Origin: Spirochaetales bacterium
GTDB lineage: Bacteria; Spirochaetota; Spirochaetia; SZUA-6; DRHE01
Direction: 5' to 3'
DNA length: 10,308 bases
Assembly (NCBI GenBank): GCA_016930895.1
Contig: JAFGFV010000425.1
Coordinates: 1-10,308 of the forward strand
Under the pieces are notes generated by a model. That model did no database searches. It was given only the letters and a program-made list of their open reading frames with translations, and was not told where the DNA came from. Every line of letters begins with the position of its first letter. Within the stretch, counting starts at the first letter, position 1. Below are positions 1 through 5,611 of this stretch, piece after piece. The translations under genes and the position numbers were made by a program.

Positions 1-325
1 CCACGACCTTGTCTTCCAGGGCCAGCTTGCGCATGTTCGCCACCGCCTCGGTAGGCTCGCACTTGCTGTCGTAGCGCACGATCTCGATCTGGTAGCTCTC
101 GCCGCCTACGTTGACCCCCTTGGCGTTGATCTCCTCCAGGGCAAGCTGTATGCCGCGCCAACCGTTGGTTCCGAACTCCGCGGCGGAGCCGGTGAACGGG
201 GCGACGTAGCCGAGCTTGATGGTCTTTCCGGCTGCCGCCTCCTGCTCGCCCCCCGCCCAGACCGCGAGGCTCGCCAGCAGAAACAGCGCTGCCGTCAGGG
301 CCAGGACTCTCGATCCTCTTCGCAT
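1..325 (-). CDS. ABC transporter solute-binding protein, LivK-like (N-terminal part, runs off window)
   Basis: The gene starts at ATG 325-323, preceded by a strong AAGGAGG Shine-Dalgarno site, and runs off the left edge after 108 codons. The product starts with a basic n-region and a hydrophobic stretch ending in 'AVWA' before 'GGEQEAA', an export signal peptide with probable cleavage after WA. The mature part opens with the type 1 periplasmic-binding fold (IKLGYVAPFTGSAAEFG, then NGWRGIQLALEEIN), typical of Peripla_BP_6/LivK proteins that deliver ligand to branched-chain-amino-acid-type ABC transporters. It closely matches the protein encoded at 2011-3183: 'YQIEIVRYDS-x-CEPTEAV' is shared, as are long identical DNA stretches. 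It lies 106 bases downstream of mttB, with its own promoter-like sequence. The ligand cannot be read from the sequence. Its place beside trimethylamine methyltransferase suggests a methylated amine or a precursor such as a betaine, which is inference. Confidence 0.9.
   Translation of the reverse strand, partial: MRRGSRVLALTAALFLLASLAVWAGGEQEAAAGKTIKLGYVAPFTGSAAEFGTNGWRGIQLALEEINAKGVNVGGESYQIEIVRYDSKCEPTEAVANMRKLALEDKVV
1..325 (-). repeat. paralogous duplication, copy 1 of the binding-protein 5' region
   Basis: Positions 1-325 align with 2856-3183 with one codon difference in the linker after the signal peptide. Identical blocks include 1-20 with 2856-2875 and about 30 bases of the segment encoding 'YQIEIVRYDS'. 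Promoter regions are also similar. The repeat encloses mttB. Confidence 0.85.
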
Positions 326-361
326 CTGTCCCTCCTTGATCGAACGAATTGATACCCGACT

Positions 362-389
362 ATTGTAAACCATCGAGCGCTCACGTCAA
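362..389 (-). promoter_or_regulatory. sigma-70-type promoter of the partial binding-protein gene
   Basis: On the minus strand a -35 TTGACG (389-384) and a -10 TACAAT (367-362) are separated by 16 bases. They lie about 37 bases upstream of ATG 325. The arrangement, with CGCTCGATG inside the spacer, matches the region upstream of the second binding-protein gene (3229-3256). That similarity supports the call, although no transcript evidence is available. Confidence 0.6.
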
Positions 390-418
390 GGGAAACCGTC
401 GGGATACCGTCCCACTCT

Positions 419-429
419 TCCGCAGCGGA
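419..429 (-). other. small triloop hairpin just after the mttB terminal TAG
   Basis: Two bases after the TAG that ends mttB, the minus strand reads TCCG-CTG-CGGA: a 4-bp stem with a 3-base loop. It is weak alone and has no T-run, so it is not a convincing terminator. It is listed because similar triloop stems follow the terminal TAGs of mtbB, mtbC and pylSc. Confidence 0.35.
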
Positions 430-431
430 GC

Positions 432-1913
432 CTACTTGCCTTCCTTTCCCACGCCGAGCTCCTCTTCGGTCTCCCGGATGATCCCCCGGATCTCCTCCTG
501 GACCGAATCCGGCAGCGCCGGCGGCTTGTGGGTCTCCAGGATCCGCCGGGCTTCTTCGCTGGCCCGTTGATACAGATCCTGACCCCCCTTGGCTTTCCAA
601 TCGTCCCGCCTTGAGCGGTCGATCAGCTTCGGGCGAGAGGTGATTCGCATGTTGTTGTACGTGTCCTCGTGGCTCACGAACTCCTTGAAGGGCCCGATTT
701 CGTGGATGATATCCACCGACAGGGTATCGTCGCTGACCGGGATGCCCCGGACTGCATATTTGATCATGCCCGCGAAGTCGTTGTCCATCACAAGCTGACC
801 CAAGTCGAAGGTAATTCCCATCTCCAGCATCCCCAAACCGTAGATCACGTTAGCGCCTGCCAACGCCGGTAAGAGGGCCGTGAGGGTCTTCTCATGGCCA
901 GCCTGGGCGTCGCCGACCTTGCTGTCCGACTACCCACCGGCGACAAAGCTCGGTAACAGGTAGTACCGGGCCATCGTCGCCACCGCCGCACTGATCATGG
1001 CCAACTCCGGGGAGCCCACCGAAGCCGTCGTGTACAAGAGGTCCAGACCGCAGGTGGAGCTCCCGTAGACCACCGGCGATCCCTTGCGCACCAGCTGATT
1101 GAGCGTGATTCCCGACAGCACCTCCGCGTTGTGCGTGACGAGGGTCCCGGCCAGGTTCACCGGCGCCGAGCCCCCTGCCATGGCCATGGAGAGAATGTTG
1201 ACCGCGATCCCCGCCCGGGCGCCCTCCATGATGATCTCGCAGCAGTCCCTCACCAGCTTGAGTGGGCTGACCGGGCAGGTCAGAAAGCTCAGGAGTGGTC
1301 GCTCCCGCAGGCGCTGTTTGCCCCCAACGATCGCCGCCAGCATGTCCACTACCTTGCGTGCCAAAAAGCCGTCGCCGGGACAGAGGAAATGGTGCTTGGT
1401 CGTGTTGAGAAGCGAGGCCTCGGCGTTGTGCAGCGGCGAGGTCCTGTGCGGCACGTCATGGGACAGCATCGAGCGCTCGTACACGTCGATGTTGTCCAGG
1501 TAGTCGATGAGCACGGCCGCGTTGGCCAGATCCGCCTTGCGCGTCTCTCGGTGCTCGCCAGTATAGGGATCGGTGATCATGATCCCTTCCCCGAAGTTCG
1601 TGAAGCTCACCCGATTGGACTCGAGCACCACGTCGCTCTCCGGGATACGGCCCGCGGCCACGAACTTGGAGGGGGCCGAGCGGATCGCGTCCTCTACCAG
1701 GTATGGCGGGAAGCGCACCATCTTGGTCTTGGGATCCACCCAGGCCCCTCCCCCGTCGAGGACCTCCAGGGCCTCCTCGGACTCCACGAACACACCGGTC
1801 TTCTCGAGGACCTCGAGGGTGGCCAGGTGGATCTCCTGGAGCTCGTCCGGAGTGAAGACACCGAGGCTGAAACCCCCGCTGTGTCTCATTCCGGCATGAA
1901 GCATTCTTTTCAA
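432..1913 (-). CDS. mttB: trimethylamine:corrinoid methyltransferase MttB, pyrrolysine-containing
   Basis: MttB transfers a methyl group from trimethylamine to the Co(I) corrinoid of its partner protein in the cytoplasm, leaving dimethylamine. The reading frame is 493 residues, with an in-frame TAG at 932-930 read as pyrrolysine (residue 328). The archaeal protein from memory is about 495 residues with Pyl near 334. Sequence on both sides of the TAG is family-typical: 'VNILSMAMAGGSAPVNLAGTL', 'THNAEVLSGI' and 'VGSPELAMISAAVA' before it; 'AGHEKTLTALLPALAGAN' and 'YGLGMLEMGITFDLGQLV' after it. The start chosen is TTG 1913, because GGAGG at 1924-1920 sits 6 bases upstream; ATG 1904 is the alternative, with a poor 15-base spacing. 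The gene follows the binding-protein gene after 97 bases and may be cotranscribed with it. The terminal stop is also TAG (434-432); readthrough would add Pyl plus 16 residues before a TGA at 383-381. The amber codon is not a pseudogene lesion: frame and conservation continue across it. Confidence 0.96.
930..932 (-). other. in-frame amber codon encoding pyrrolysine in mttB
   Basis: The TAG follows 'LPSFVAGG' and precedes 'SDSKVGDAQAGHEK', the same place as Pyl in Methanosarcina MttB (recalled as 'LPSYVAGT-O-SDAK'). The catalytic Pyl ring is thought to activate the methylamine in the barrel. No clear stem-loop follows this codon, unlike the terminal TAGs of the window. Confidence 0.95.
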
Positions 1914-1919
1914 AACTTG

Positions 1920-1924
1920 CCTCC
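1920..1924 (-). promoter_or_regulatory. Shine-Dalgarno site deciding the TTG start of mttB
   Basis: GGAGG on the minus strand lies 6 bases from TTG 1913, but 15 bases from the first in-frame ATG (1904). The spacing favours the TTG start, giving the N-terminus MKRMLHAG. Confidence 0.6.
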
Positions 1925-1936
1925 GATACAGTGAAC

Positions 1937-1965
1937 CGGGGCAGACGGCGTGGCCGCCTGCCCCG
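1937..1965 (-). other. strong stem-loop between the binding-protein gene and mttB
   Basis: CGGGGCAG (1937-1944) pairs with CTGCCCCG (1958-1965). After one A/C mismatch, CGGC (1946-1949) pairs with GCCG (1953-1956) around a 3-base loop. It starts 45 bases past the TAA of the binding-protein gene. No T-run follows on the minus strand, so it is better read as an attenuating or mRNA-protecting hairpin than as a full intrinsic terminator. It would allow more binding protein than methyltransferase to be made. Confidence 0.55.
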
Positions 1966-2010
1966 TCGAGTGCGACAGACCTGTCCGCCTCGGTTCGGCG
2001 GGGACCGCGG

Positions 2011-3183
2011 TTACTTGACCACCGTCCTCTTGCCGCCGACCCAGCGAACCAGAGAGGGGGCGATCCGGCACTGATTCCTGTACGTCTTGCCGTCGGGCCC
2101 CTCGAACTCCTCGAACAGGATGCGGCCGGAGTAGCCCTCGAAATCCAACGCGGCGATGGCGTCCCGGATCTCCGCGGGTTCCAGCGACTGGGAGTTCTCG
2201 ATGGCCTTGGCCACGCACATCAGGGCATCGTAGCCGTAGGGGATCCCGTAGTGCATCGGGGCCTTGAACTTCTCCTGCGCGCGCCGTTCCAGCTCCGACG
2301 GGACGCTTTCCCAGACTGCCCAAGCGTAGATCCCCTCCATTACGTCCGCCCCGATCAGGGAGATGATCTCCTGCTCGCTCATCTCCACACTGCCCAGGAA
2401 CCGGGTCTTCTGGAAGGCCCCGATCTCCTTGCCCTGCTGGATGATCAGCGACCCTTCGGCGGTGACTCCCGTGTAGATCAGGATATCCGGAGCGATCGAC
2501 TTGATCTTGTTAAGGTAGGCCATGTAGTCCGTGGTCCCGCGCTCGTAGTACTCCTTGAGCACGGTCTTGACTCCCAGGTTGGCCAGGTGGGTGCTGAACC
2601 CTTCGGTGGCGGACCGTCCGTAATCGTCGTTGATGGCCAGGAAACCCACCGTCTTGGGCTTGAGCAGGTCGACGAACACCGGGCTGGCCCACGCGCTGAC
2701 CAGGCCCGAGGGGATGTACATGCGGAAGTAGTAGTCGTAGCCGGGGCTGGTGATCGCATCGGCCATGCATTCCACGGTGATTCCGGGAATCCCGAACTCT
2801 TCGCACACCGGGGCCACGCCCATGCAGCAGGAGCTGCAGTGATCGCCCAGGATCGCCACGACCTTGTCTTCCAGGATCAGCTTGCGGGCGTTGGACACCG
2901 CCTCAGTGGGCTCGCAGCGGCTGTCGTAGCGCACGATCTCGATCTGGTAGGTCTCTCCGCCCACCGTGATGCCCTTCTCGTTGATGTCTTCCAGCGCCAG
3001 CTGGACCCCGCGCCAGCCGTTGACGCCGAACTCCGCGGCCGACCCGGTGAACGGCGCGGTGTACCCTACCTTGATGGTCTTGGCGGCAGCTGCCGCCTCC
3101 TGGTCGCCCCCAGCCCACACCGGAAGGGTAAGCAGGGCGAGCAGCGCCACGATGGCGCCGACGATTCGTGCTCGGTTCTTCAT
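2011..3183 (-). CDS. ABC transporter solute-binding protein, LivK-like, cysteine-rich
   Basis: This 390-residue exported protein of the type 1 periplasmic-binding family (Peripla_BP_6/LivK) captures a small solute for an ABC importer; no permease or ATPase gene is visible here. The signal peptide is residues 1-24 (MKNRAR, hydrophobic core, 'PVWA'), followed by GGDQEAA. The mature fold shows 'IKVGYTAPFTGSAAEFG' (38-53), 'NGWRGVQLALEDIN' (55-68), a first-lobe motif 'ILGDHCSSCC' (111-120), 'VGFLAINDDYGRS' (179-191) and 'YGIPYGYDALMCVAKAI' near the C-terminus. Cysteines 90, 116, 119, 120, 127 and 139 are many for this family. The ATG has AAGGAGG (3197-3191) 7 bases upstream. The stop is TAA. The gene is divergent from mtbB and upstream of mttB, so a role in uptake of methylated amines or betaines is likely but inferred. 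The N-terminal part is duplicated at 1-325. Confidence 0.92.
   Translation of the reverse strand: MKNRARIVGAIVALLALLTLPVWAGGDQEAAAAAKTIKVGYTAPFTGSAAEFGVNGWRGVQLALEDINEKGITVGGETYQIEIVRYDSRCEPTEAVSNARKLILEDKVVAILGDHCSSCCMGVAPVCEEFGIPGITVECMADAITSPGYDYYFRMYIPSGLVSAWASPVFVDLLKPKTVGFLAINDDYGRSATEGFSTHLANLGVKTVLKEYYERGTTDYMAYLNKIKSIAPDILIYTGVTAEGSLIIQQGKEIGAFQKTRFLGSVEMSEQEIISLIGADVMEGIYAWAVWESVPSELERRAQEKFKAPMHYGIPYGYDALMCVAKAIENSQSLEPAEIRDAIAALDFEGYSGRILFEEFEGPDGKTYRNQCRIAPSLVRWVGGKRTVVK
2856..3183 (-). repeat. paralogous duplication, copy 2 of the binding-protein 5' region
   Basis: This is the partner of 1-325. The two signal peptides differ more than the mature parts, which points to a duplication old enough for the leaders to diverge rather than an assembly duplicate. 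Confidence 0.85.
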
Positions 3184-3228
3184 GCATAGTCCTCCTTGCC
3201 GGCACTGCGGCCGGCGGTATAGGCCAGC

Positions 3229-3256
3229 AGTCTAAGGCATCGAGCGTGAAAGTCAA
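3229..3256 (-). promoter_or_regulatory. sigma-70-type promoter for the binding-protein gene (and perhaps mttB)
   Basis: On the minus strand TTGACT (3256-3251) and TAGACT (3234-3229) are separated by 16 bases, 46 bases upstream of ATG 3183. Spacing and the spacer motif CGCTCGATG match the promoter at 362-389. Confidence 0.55.
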
Positions 3257-3337
3257 GGTGGATGCAACCAGTTCTGAGGGAAAATCTCAAAAAGTAGTCC
3301 AAAAACTATTTGAAACGCTTGTACCCCTCCGGAAAGC

Positions 3338-3346
3338 TGGTATAGA
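3338..3346 (+). promoter_or_regulatory. extended -10 promoter for the mtbB-pyl operon
   Basis: TGGTATAGA is an extended -10 element (TG-n-TATAGA). A weak -35 candidate TTGTAC lies at 3319-3324, 16 bases upstream of TATAGA. It sits in an A/T-rich island (about 3265-3350) in otherwise GC-rich DNA, in the 216-base divergent gap before mtbB. The predicted start would be near 3353, leaving a leader of about 47 bases. A better -35 (TTGAAA, 3310-3315) is 25 bases away, too far. Confidence 0.45.
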
Positions 3347-3360
3347 CTGTATGCTGTTGG

Positions 3361-3371
3361 CGCTCGATGCC
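3361..3371 (+). promoter_or_regulatory. possible shared operator CGCTCGATGCC
   Basis: CGCTCGATGCC lies just downstream of the predicted mtbB transcription start. The same 9-base core CGCTCGATG is found on the minus strand between -35 and -10 of both binding-protein promoters (371-379 and 3239-3247). Three promoter-region copies suggest one regulator for transport and methyltransfer genes. One further copy of the core occurs inside mttB (about 1467-1475), so chance is not excluded. Confidence 0.35.
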
Positions 3372-3386
3372 ACGGCGGTAGATGCC

Positions 3387-3393
3387 AAGGGGG
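3387..3393 (+). promoter_or_regulatory. Shine-Dalgarno site deciding the mtbB start
   Basis: AAGGGGG is 6 bases from ATG 3400. An in-frame ATG at 3382 lies upstream of this site and has no good Shine-Dalgarno site of its own. Confidence 0.65.
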
Positions 3394-3399
3394 AACTCG

Positions 3400-4788
3400 A
3401 TGGAGAAGTATACCACTCACATGGGTGACGGCTTCCGCACGGAGATGACCGAGGCGGAGTTGCGCAAGGAGATCGAAGAGGGCACCCAGGATGCGGCGCG
3501 CCGGGGCAAGATCCCGGCTCTCGAGGAAGAGCACCTGCGCTACATGCTGGACATCTTCAAGTGCCCGGACCGCGCCGTAGGGGTGCAGCGCGGCAACGAA
3601 GTCGTCCTGACCTATGACAGCGCTACGACCAAGTTCAAGCGCGTCAACGTCTCGGTCAGCAAGATCCAGTCCCTCCAGATCTACGAGCGCATGCTCGGGG
3701 CCGATGTCCTCGAGCTCGCCCACATCGACTACAGCTTCAAGCCCGTCAAGCCGATCGTGGTCTTCGAGCAGCCGATCCTGGAGCAGGCCCTTCTCCTGAC
3801 CATCCCGCCGCTGTTCTACGGGGCCATGCCCAACCTGGGGCTGTACAGTCAGCCCGATGGTCCCTGTCCCAACCCCGGCGACCTGCTGCCCAAGGGGCAC
3901 ATCGCCGAGGCCAGGGCGTCCTACGAGGAACAGATCGAGCACGCCGTCAAGGACATGGTCTACGTGGGCAGCCACATGTACGAGGCCGGCGCGGACGGGA
4001 TCAACTTCGACACTACGGCGGCCGCGGGGGACGCGGAGTTCTATGCCACCCTCAAGGCGGCCTCGGAGCTCAAGAAGAAATACCCCAACATCTGCATGCA
4101 GATGGGCATGGCTTCGGAGTTCGTGCTCGGCATGCACGGGGAGATCGCCTGGGACGGGGTGCGCCTGGCCGGGCTGTATCCCCACAAGCAGCTGGAGCTG
4201 GCCCAGAAGGTCGGAATCCGCATCTACGGACCGGCCATCAACATCGTCCCCAACCGCTCCCTGCCATGGAACATCGCCCGTTCGGTCACCTTCTGCAAGG
4301 CCTGCACGGACATCGCCACGATCCCGGTGCATGGCTGCGTGGGGATGGGAGTGTGCGGCATTCCGCTGGCAGCCTCGGTGCCGGTGGACGCCTTGACCCG
4401 GTCCACCAAGGCGCACGTGGATATCGCCCGCCTGGACGGGTTGTAGATAGGCGTAGGTGACCCCTTCGGCATGGCCGTGGCTCACGGCATCGCCGGGGGC
4501 ATCGGCGGAATGCGGGCGGCCGGAGATCTGGTCGCACGCATGCAGGTGTCCCGCGGCATGCGGTTGAAGGATGCCAAAGAGTACGTGGCCGGCAAGCTGG
4601 GCATTTCGGTCCTGGACATTGCGGACCCGGTGGTGATGGGGGAGGTGCGGGAAGACCGCGACTTCGGCCTGGTCAACGCCATACCGGGGGCTGCGAAGGG
4701 CATGGACGCCAAGTTCCGCATTGCGGAAGCCCTCGGGATCGAGATCAACAGCGTCGAACGATTCAAGAAGAGGGTGGGAATCCGGTAG
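3400..4788 (+). CDS. mtbB: dimethylamine:corrinoid methyltransferase MtbB, pyrrolysine-containing
   Basis: MtbB moves a methyl group from dimethylamine to the Co(I) corrinoid of MtbC, leaving monomethylamine. The product is 462 residues with an in-frame TAG (4444-4446) read as Pyl at residue 349; Methanosarcina MtbB, from memory, has Pyl near 356. Family sequence continues across it: 'HMGDGFRTEMTE' at the start, 'ELAHIDYSFKPVKPIV', 'PPLFYGAMPNLGLY', 'GADGINFDTTAAAGD' and 'CVGMGVCGIP' before the TAG; 'IGVGDPFGMAVAH' and 'GMRAAGDLVARM' after it. These match dimethylamine, not mono- or trimethylamine, enzymes. The start is ATG 3400 by its Shine-Dalgarno site; ATG 3382 would add six residues. This is the first gene of the operon, divergent from the binding-protein gene. 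It ends in TAG (4786-4788), only 30 bases before pylT. If that TAG were also read as Pyl, the frame would stay open through pylT to a TGA at 4930-4932. Confidence 0.96.
4444..4446 (+). other. in-frame amber codon encoding pyrrolysine in mtbB
   Basis: The TAG lies between 'VDIARLDGL' and 'IGVGDPFGM', at the family Pyl position (recalled archaeal context 'VDGI-O-IGVGDP'). No strong hairpin follows it. Translation must continue here for the conserved C-terminal 113 residues to be made. Confidence 0.95.
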
Positions 4789-4790
4789 GC

Positions 4791-4809
4791 TTCAGCGCAC
4801 CGCGCTGGA
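4791..4809 (+). other. triloop hairpin after the mtbB terminal TAG
   Basis: CAGCGC (4793-4798) pairs with GCGCTG (4802-4807) around loop ACC. A T/G wobble and a T/A pair extend the stem to 8 pairs. It starts 2 bases after the TAG and ends 9 bases before pylT. No T-run follows, so transcription probably continues into the tRNA. It may act at translation termination or protect the mRNA end once the tRNA is cut out. Confidence 0.5.
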
Positions 4810-4818
4810 CAAAAACAC

Positions 4819-4890
4819 GGGGGGCGGATCGCAAGCGAGATCGCGCGGACTCTAAATCCGCGCAGCCGGGTGCAACTCCCGGGCTCCTCG
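4819..4890 (+). tRNA. pylT: tRNA-Pyl (CUA), amber suppressor
   Basis: This tRNA carries pyrrolysine and decodes TAG in mttB and mtbB. The cloverleaf is: acceptor GGGGGGC (4819-4825) with GCTCCTC (4883-4889, two G/U pairs); a single base 4826 before the D stem; D stem GATC (4827-4830) with GATC (4839-4842); a 6-bp anticodon stem CGCGGA/TCCGCG (4844-4849/4857-4862); anticodon CTA at 4852-4854 in loop CTCTAAA; 3-base variable loop; T stem CCGGG/CCCGG with loop TGCAACT lacking the usual TTC; discriminator G4890. The one-base acceptor-D junction, six-pair anticodon stem and tiny variable loop are tRNA-Pyl hallmarks. CCA is not encoded (CCT follows). The D loop has 8 bases; the Desulfitobacterium tRNA, from memory, has 5. 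It lies between mtbB and mtbC, apparently inside their transcript. Confidence 0.97.
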
Positions 4891-4916
4891 CCTCCTATCT
4901 CTCACAACGCCATTAC

Positions 4917-4921
4917 GGAGG
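4917..4921 (+). promoter_or_regulatory. mtbC Shine-Dalgarno site, complementary to the bases just after pylT
   Basis: GGAGG is 7 bases from ATG 4929. CCTCC at 4891-4895, directly after the tRNA discriminator base, is its exact complement and could mask it in the transcript until the tRNA is cut out or ribosomes pass. The site itself is clear; the masking is inference. Confidence 0.55.
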
Positions 4922-4928
4922 AACGAGC

Positions 4929-5579
4929 ATGATCGCCAACAACATCTTGACCGAAGCGCACGACGCCCTATTCGCCTTCGACGCAGGCAGGGCCCTCGCG
5001 ACGGTCCAGGAGGTCGTGAGCAAGGGGGAAGATCCCCTGGAGCTCCTCGACAACGCCTTCATCCCCGCCATCAACGAGATCGGCGAGCTGTTCGGTACGG
5101 GGGAGATGTTCCTCCCCGAGCTGATCCAGGCTGCGGAGGTCATGAAGCAGGTCACCGCGGCCGTGACCGCCGCGCTGCCCAAGGATCAGGCTGCCGGGCA
5201 GGCCAAGGGCGCGGCCGTGCTGGGCACGGTCGAAGGGGACATCCACGACATCGGCAAGACTCTGGTCGTGACCATGCTGGGCATCCACGGCGTCACCGTT
5301 CATGATCTCGGCCGGGACATCCCCATCGATACCTTCATCGAGAAGGCCAAGGAGACCGGTGCTAAGGTCATCGGCACCAGCGCCCTGCTCACCACGACCA
5401 TGACCAAGCAGAAGGAGCTGGAAGAAGCCCTCAAGGAAGCCGGCCTCAAGGGCAAGATCCGCACCATCGTGGGGGGCGCGCCGGTGACCCGGCGCTGGGC
5501 CGAGCGCATCGGGGCGGACGCCTACGGCGAGAACGCCCACGAGGCCTCGGTGCAGGTGGAAGAACTGCTCAAGCGCTAG
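4929..5579 (+). CDS. mtbC: methylamine corrinoid protein (MtbC/MttC family)
   Basis: This cytoplasmic B12-binding shuttle accepts the methyl group from MtbB (and perhaps MttB) on Co(I) and presents it to a downstream methyltransferase. At 216 residues it has the family length. The N-terminal helical cap domain is about residues 1-85 ('IPAINEIGELFGTGEMFLPELIQAAEVMK'-type helices); the Rossmann-like cobalamin domain is about 92-216. The cobalt-ligand motif is D104-x-H106-x-x-G109 in 'GDIHDIGK'; 'GTSALLTTT' (149-157) and 'VGGAPVT' (181-187) complete the nucleotide-tail pocket. The start has GGAGG 7 bases upstream. The gene sits 38 bases after pylT and 32 bases before pylSc, so a methyl-transfer gene is placed among the pyl genes. 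It ends in TAG (5577-5579); readthrough would give Pyl plus 11 residues, ending at a TGA overlapping the pylSc ATG. Sequence cannot decide between dimethylamine and trimethylamine preference; the position beside mtbB favours MtbC. Confidence 0.93.
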   Translation: MIANNILTEAHDALFAFDAGRALATVQEVVSKGEDPLELLDNAFIPAINEIGELFGTGEMFLPELIQAAEVMKQVTAAVTAALPKDQAAGQAKGAAVLGTVEGDIHDIGKTLVVTMLGIHGVTVHDLGRDIPIDTFIEKAKETGAKVIGTSALLTTTMTKQKELEEALKEAGLKGKIRTIVGGAPVTRRWAERIGADAYGENAHEASVQVEELLKR

Positions 5580-5608
5580 AGGCGCAGCGCCTCGAGGCGC
5601 CGCGCCTC
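5579..5608 (+). repeat. two tandem GC-rich triloop hairpins between mtbC and pylSc
   Basis: A 15-base unit is repeated back to back with two differences. Each copy is a perfect hairpin: GAGGCG-CAG-CGCCTC (5579-5593) and GAGGCG-CCG-CGCCTC (5594-5608). The first begins on the G of the mtbC TAG; the second ends 3 bases before the pylSc ATG. There is no Shine-Dalgarno sequence in this gap. There is no T-run, so a transcription terminator is unlikely; control of translation or RNA processing is more plausible. Confidence 0.75.
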
Positions 5609-5611
5609 CCC

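Noticed and set aside
404..412. Intrinsic terminator after mttB
   Set aside because: Only a 4-bp stem near 401-413 (GGGA/TCCC) and no T-run; the region instead holds the next gene's promoter.
930..932. mttB as a pseudogene or two genes split by a stop
   Set aside because: The stop is TAG at the family Pyl position, the frame and conserved sequence continue, and the window holds tRNA-Pyl and all Pyl synthesis and charging genes.
1131..1934. Plus-strand frame of 267 codons opposite mttB
   Set aside because: Histidine/arginine-rich antisense shadow of a well conserved gene.
2251..3189. Plus-strand frame of 312 codons opposite the binding protein
   Set aside because: Antisense shadow with no family features.
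3358..3384. Second promoter for mtbB (TTGGCG, then TAGATG)
   Set aside because: The -10 would leave the transcript start inside the Shine-Dalgarno site; the extended -10 at 3338-3346 fits better.
4444..4446. mtbB as two separate genes (3400-4446 and 4471-4788)
   Set aside because: Conserved residues IGVGDPFGM follow the TAG in frame with no gap; MtbB needs both halves and Pyl is available.
3253..4485. Minus-strand frame of 410 codons opposite mtbB
   Set aside because: Shadow of mtbB: no recognisable domain, and it would cross the mtbB promoter region.
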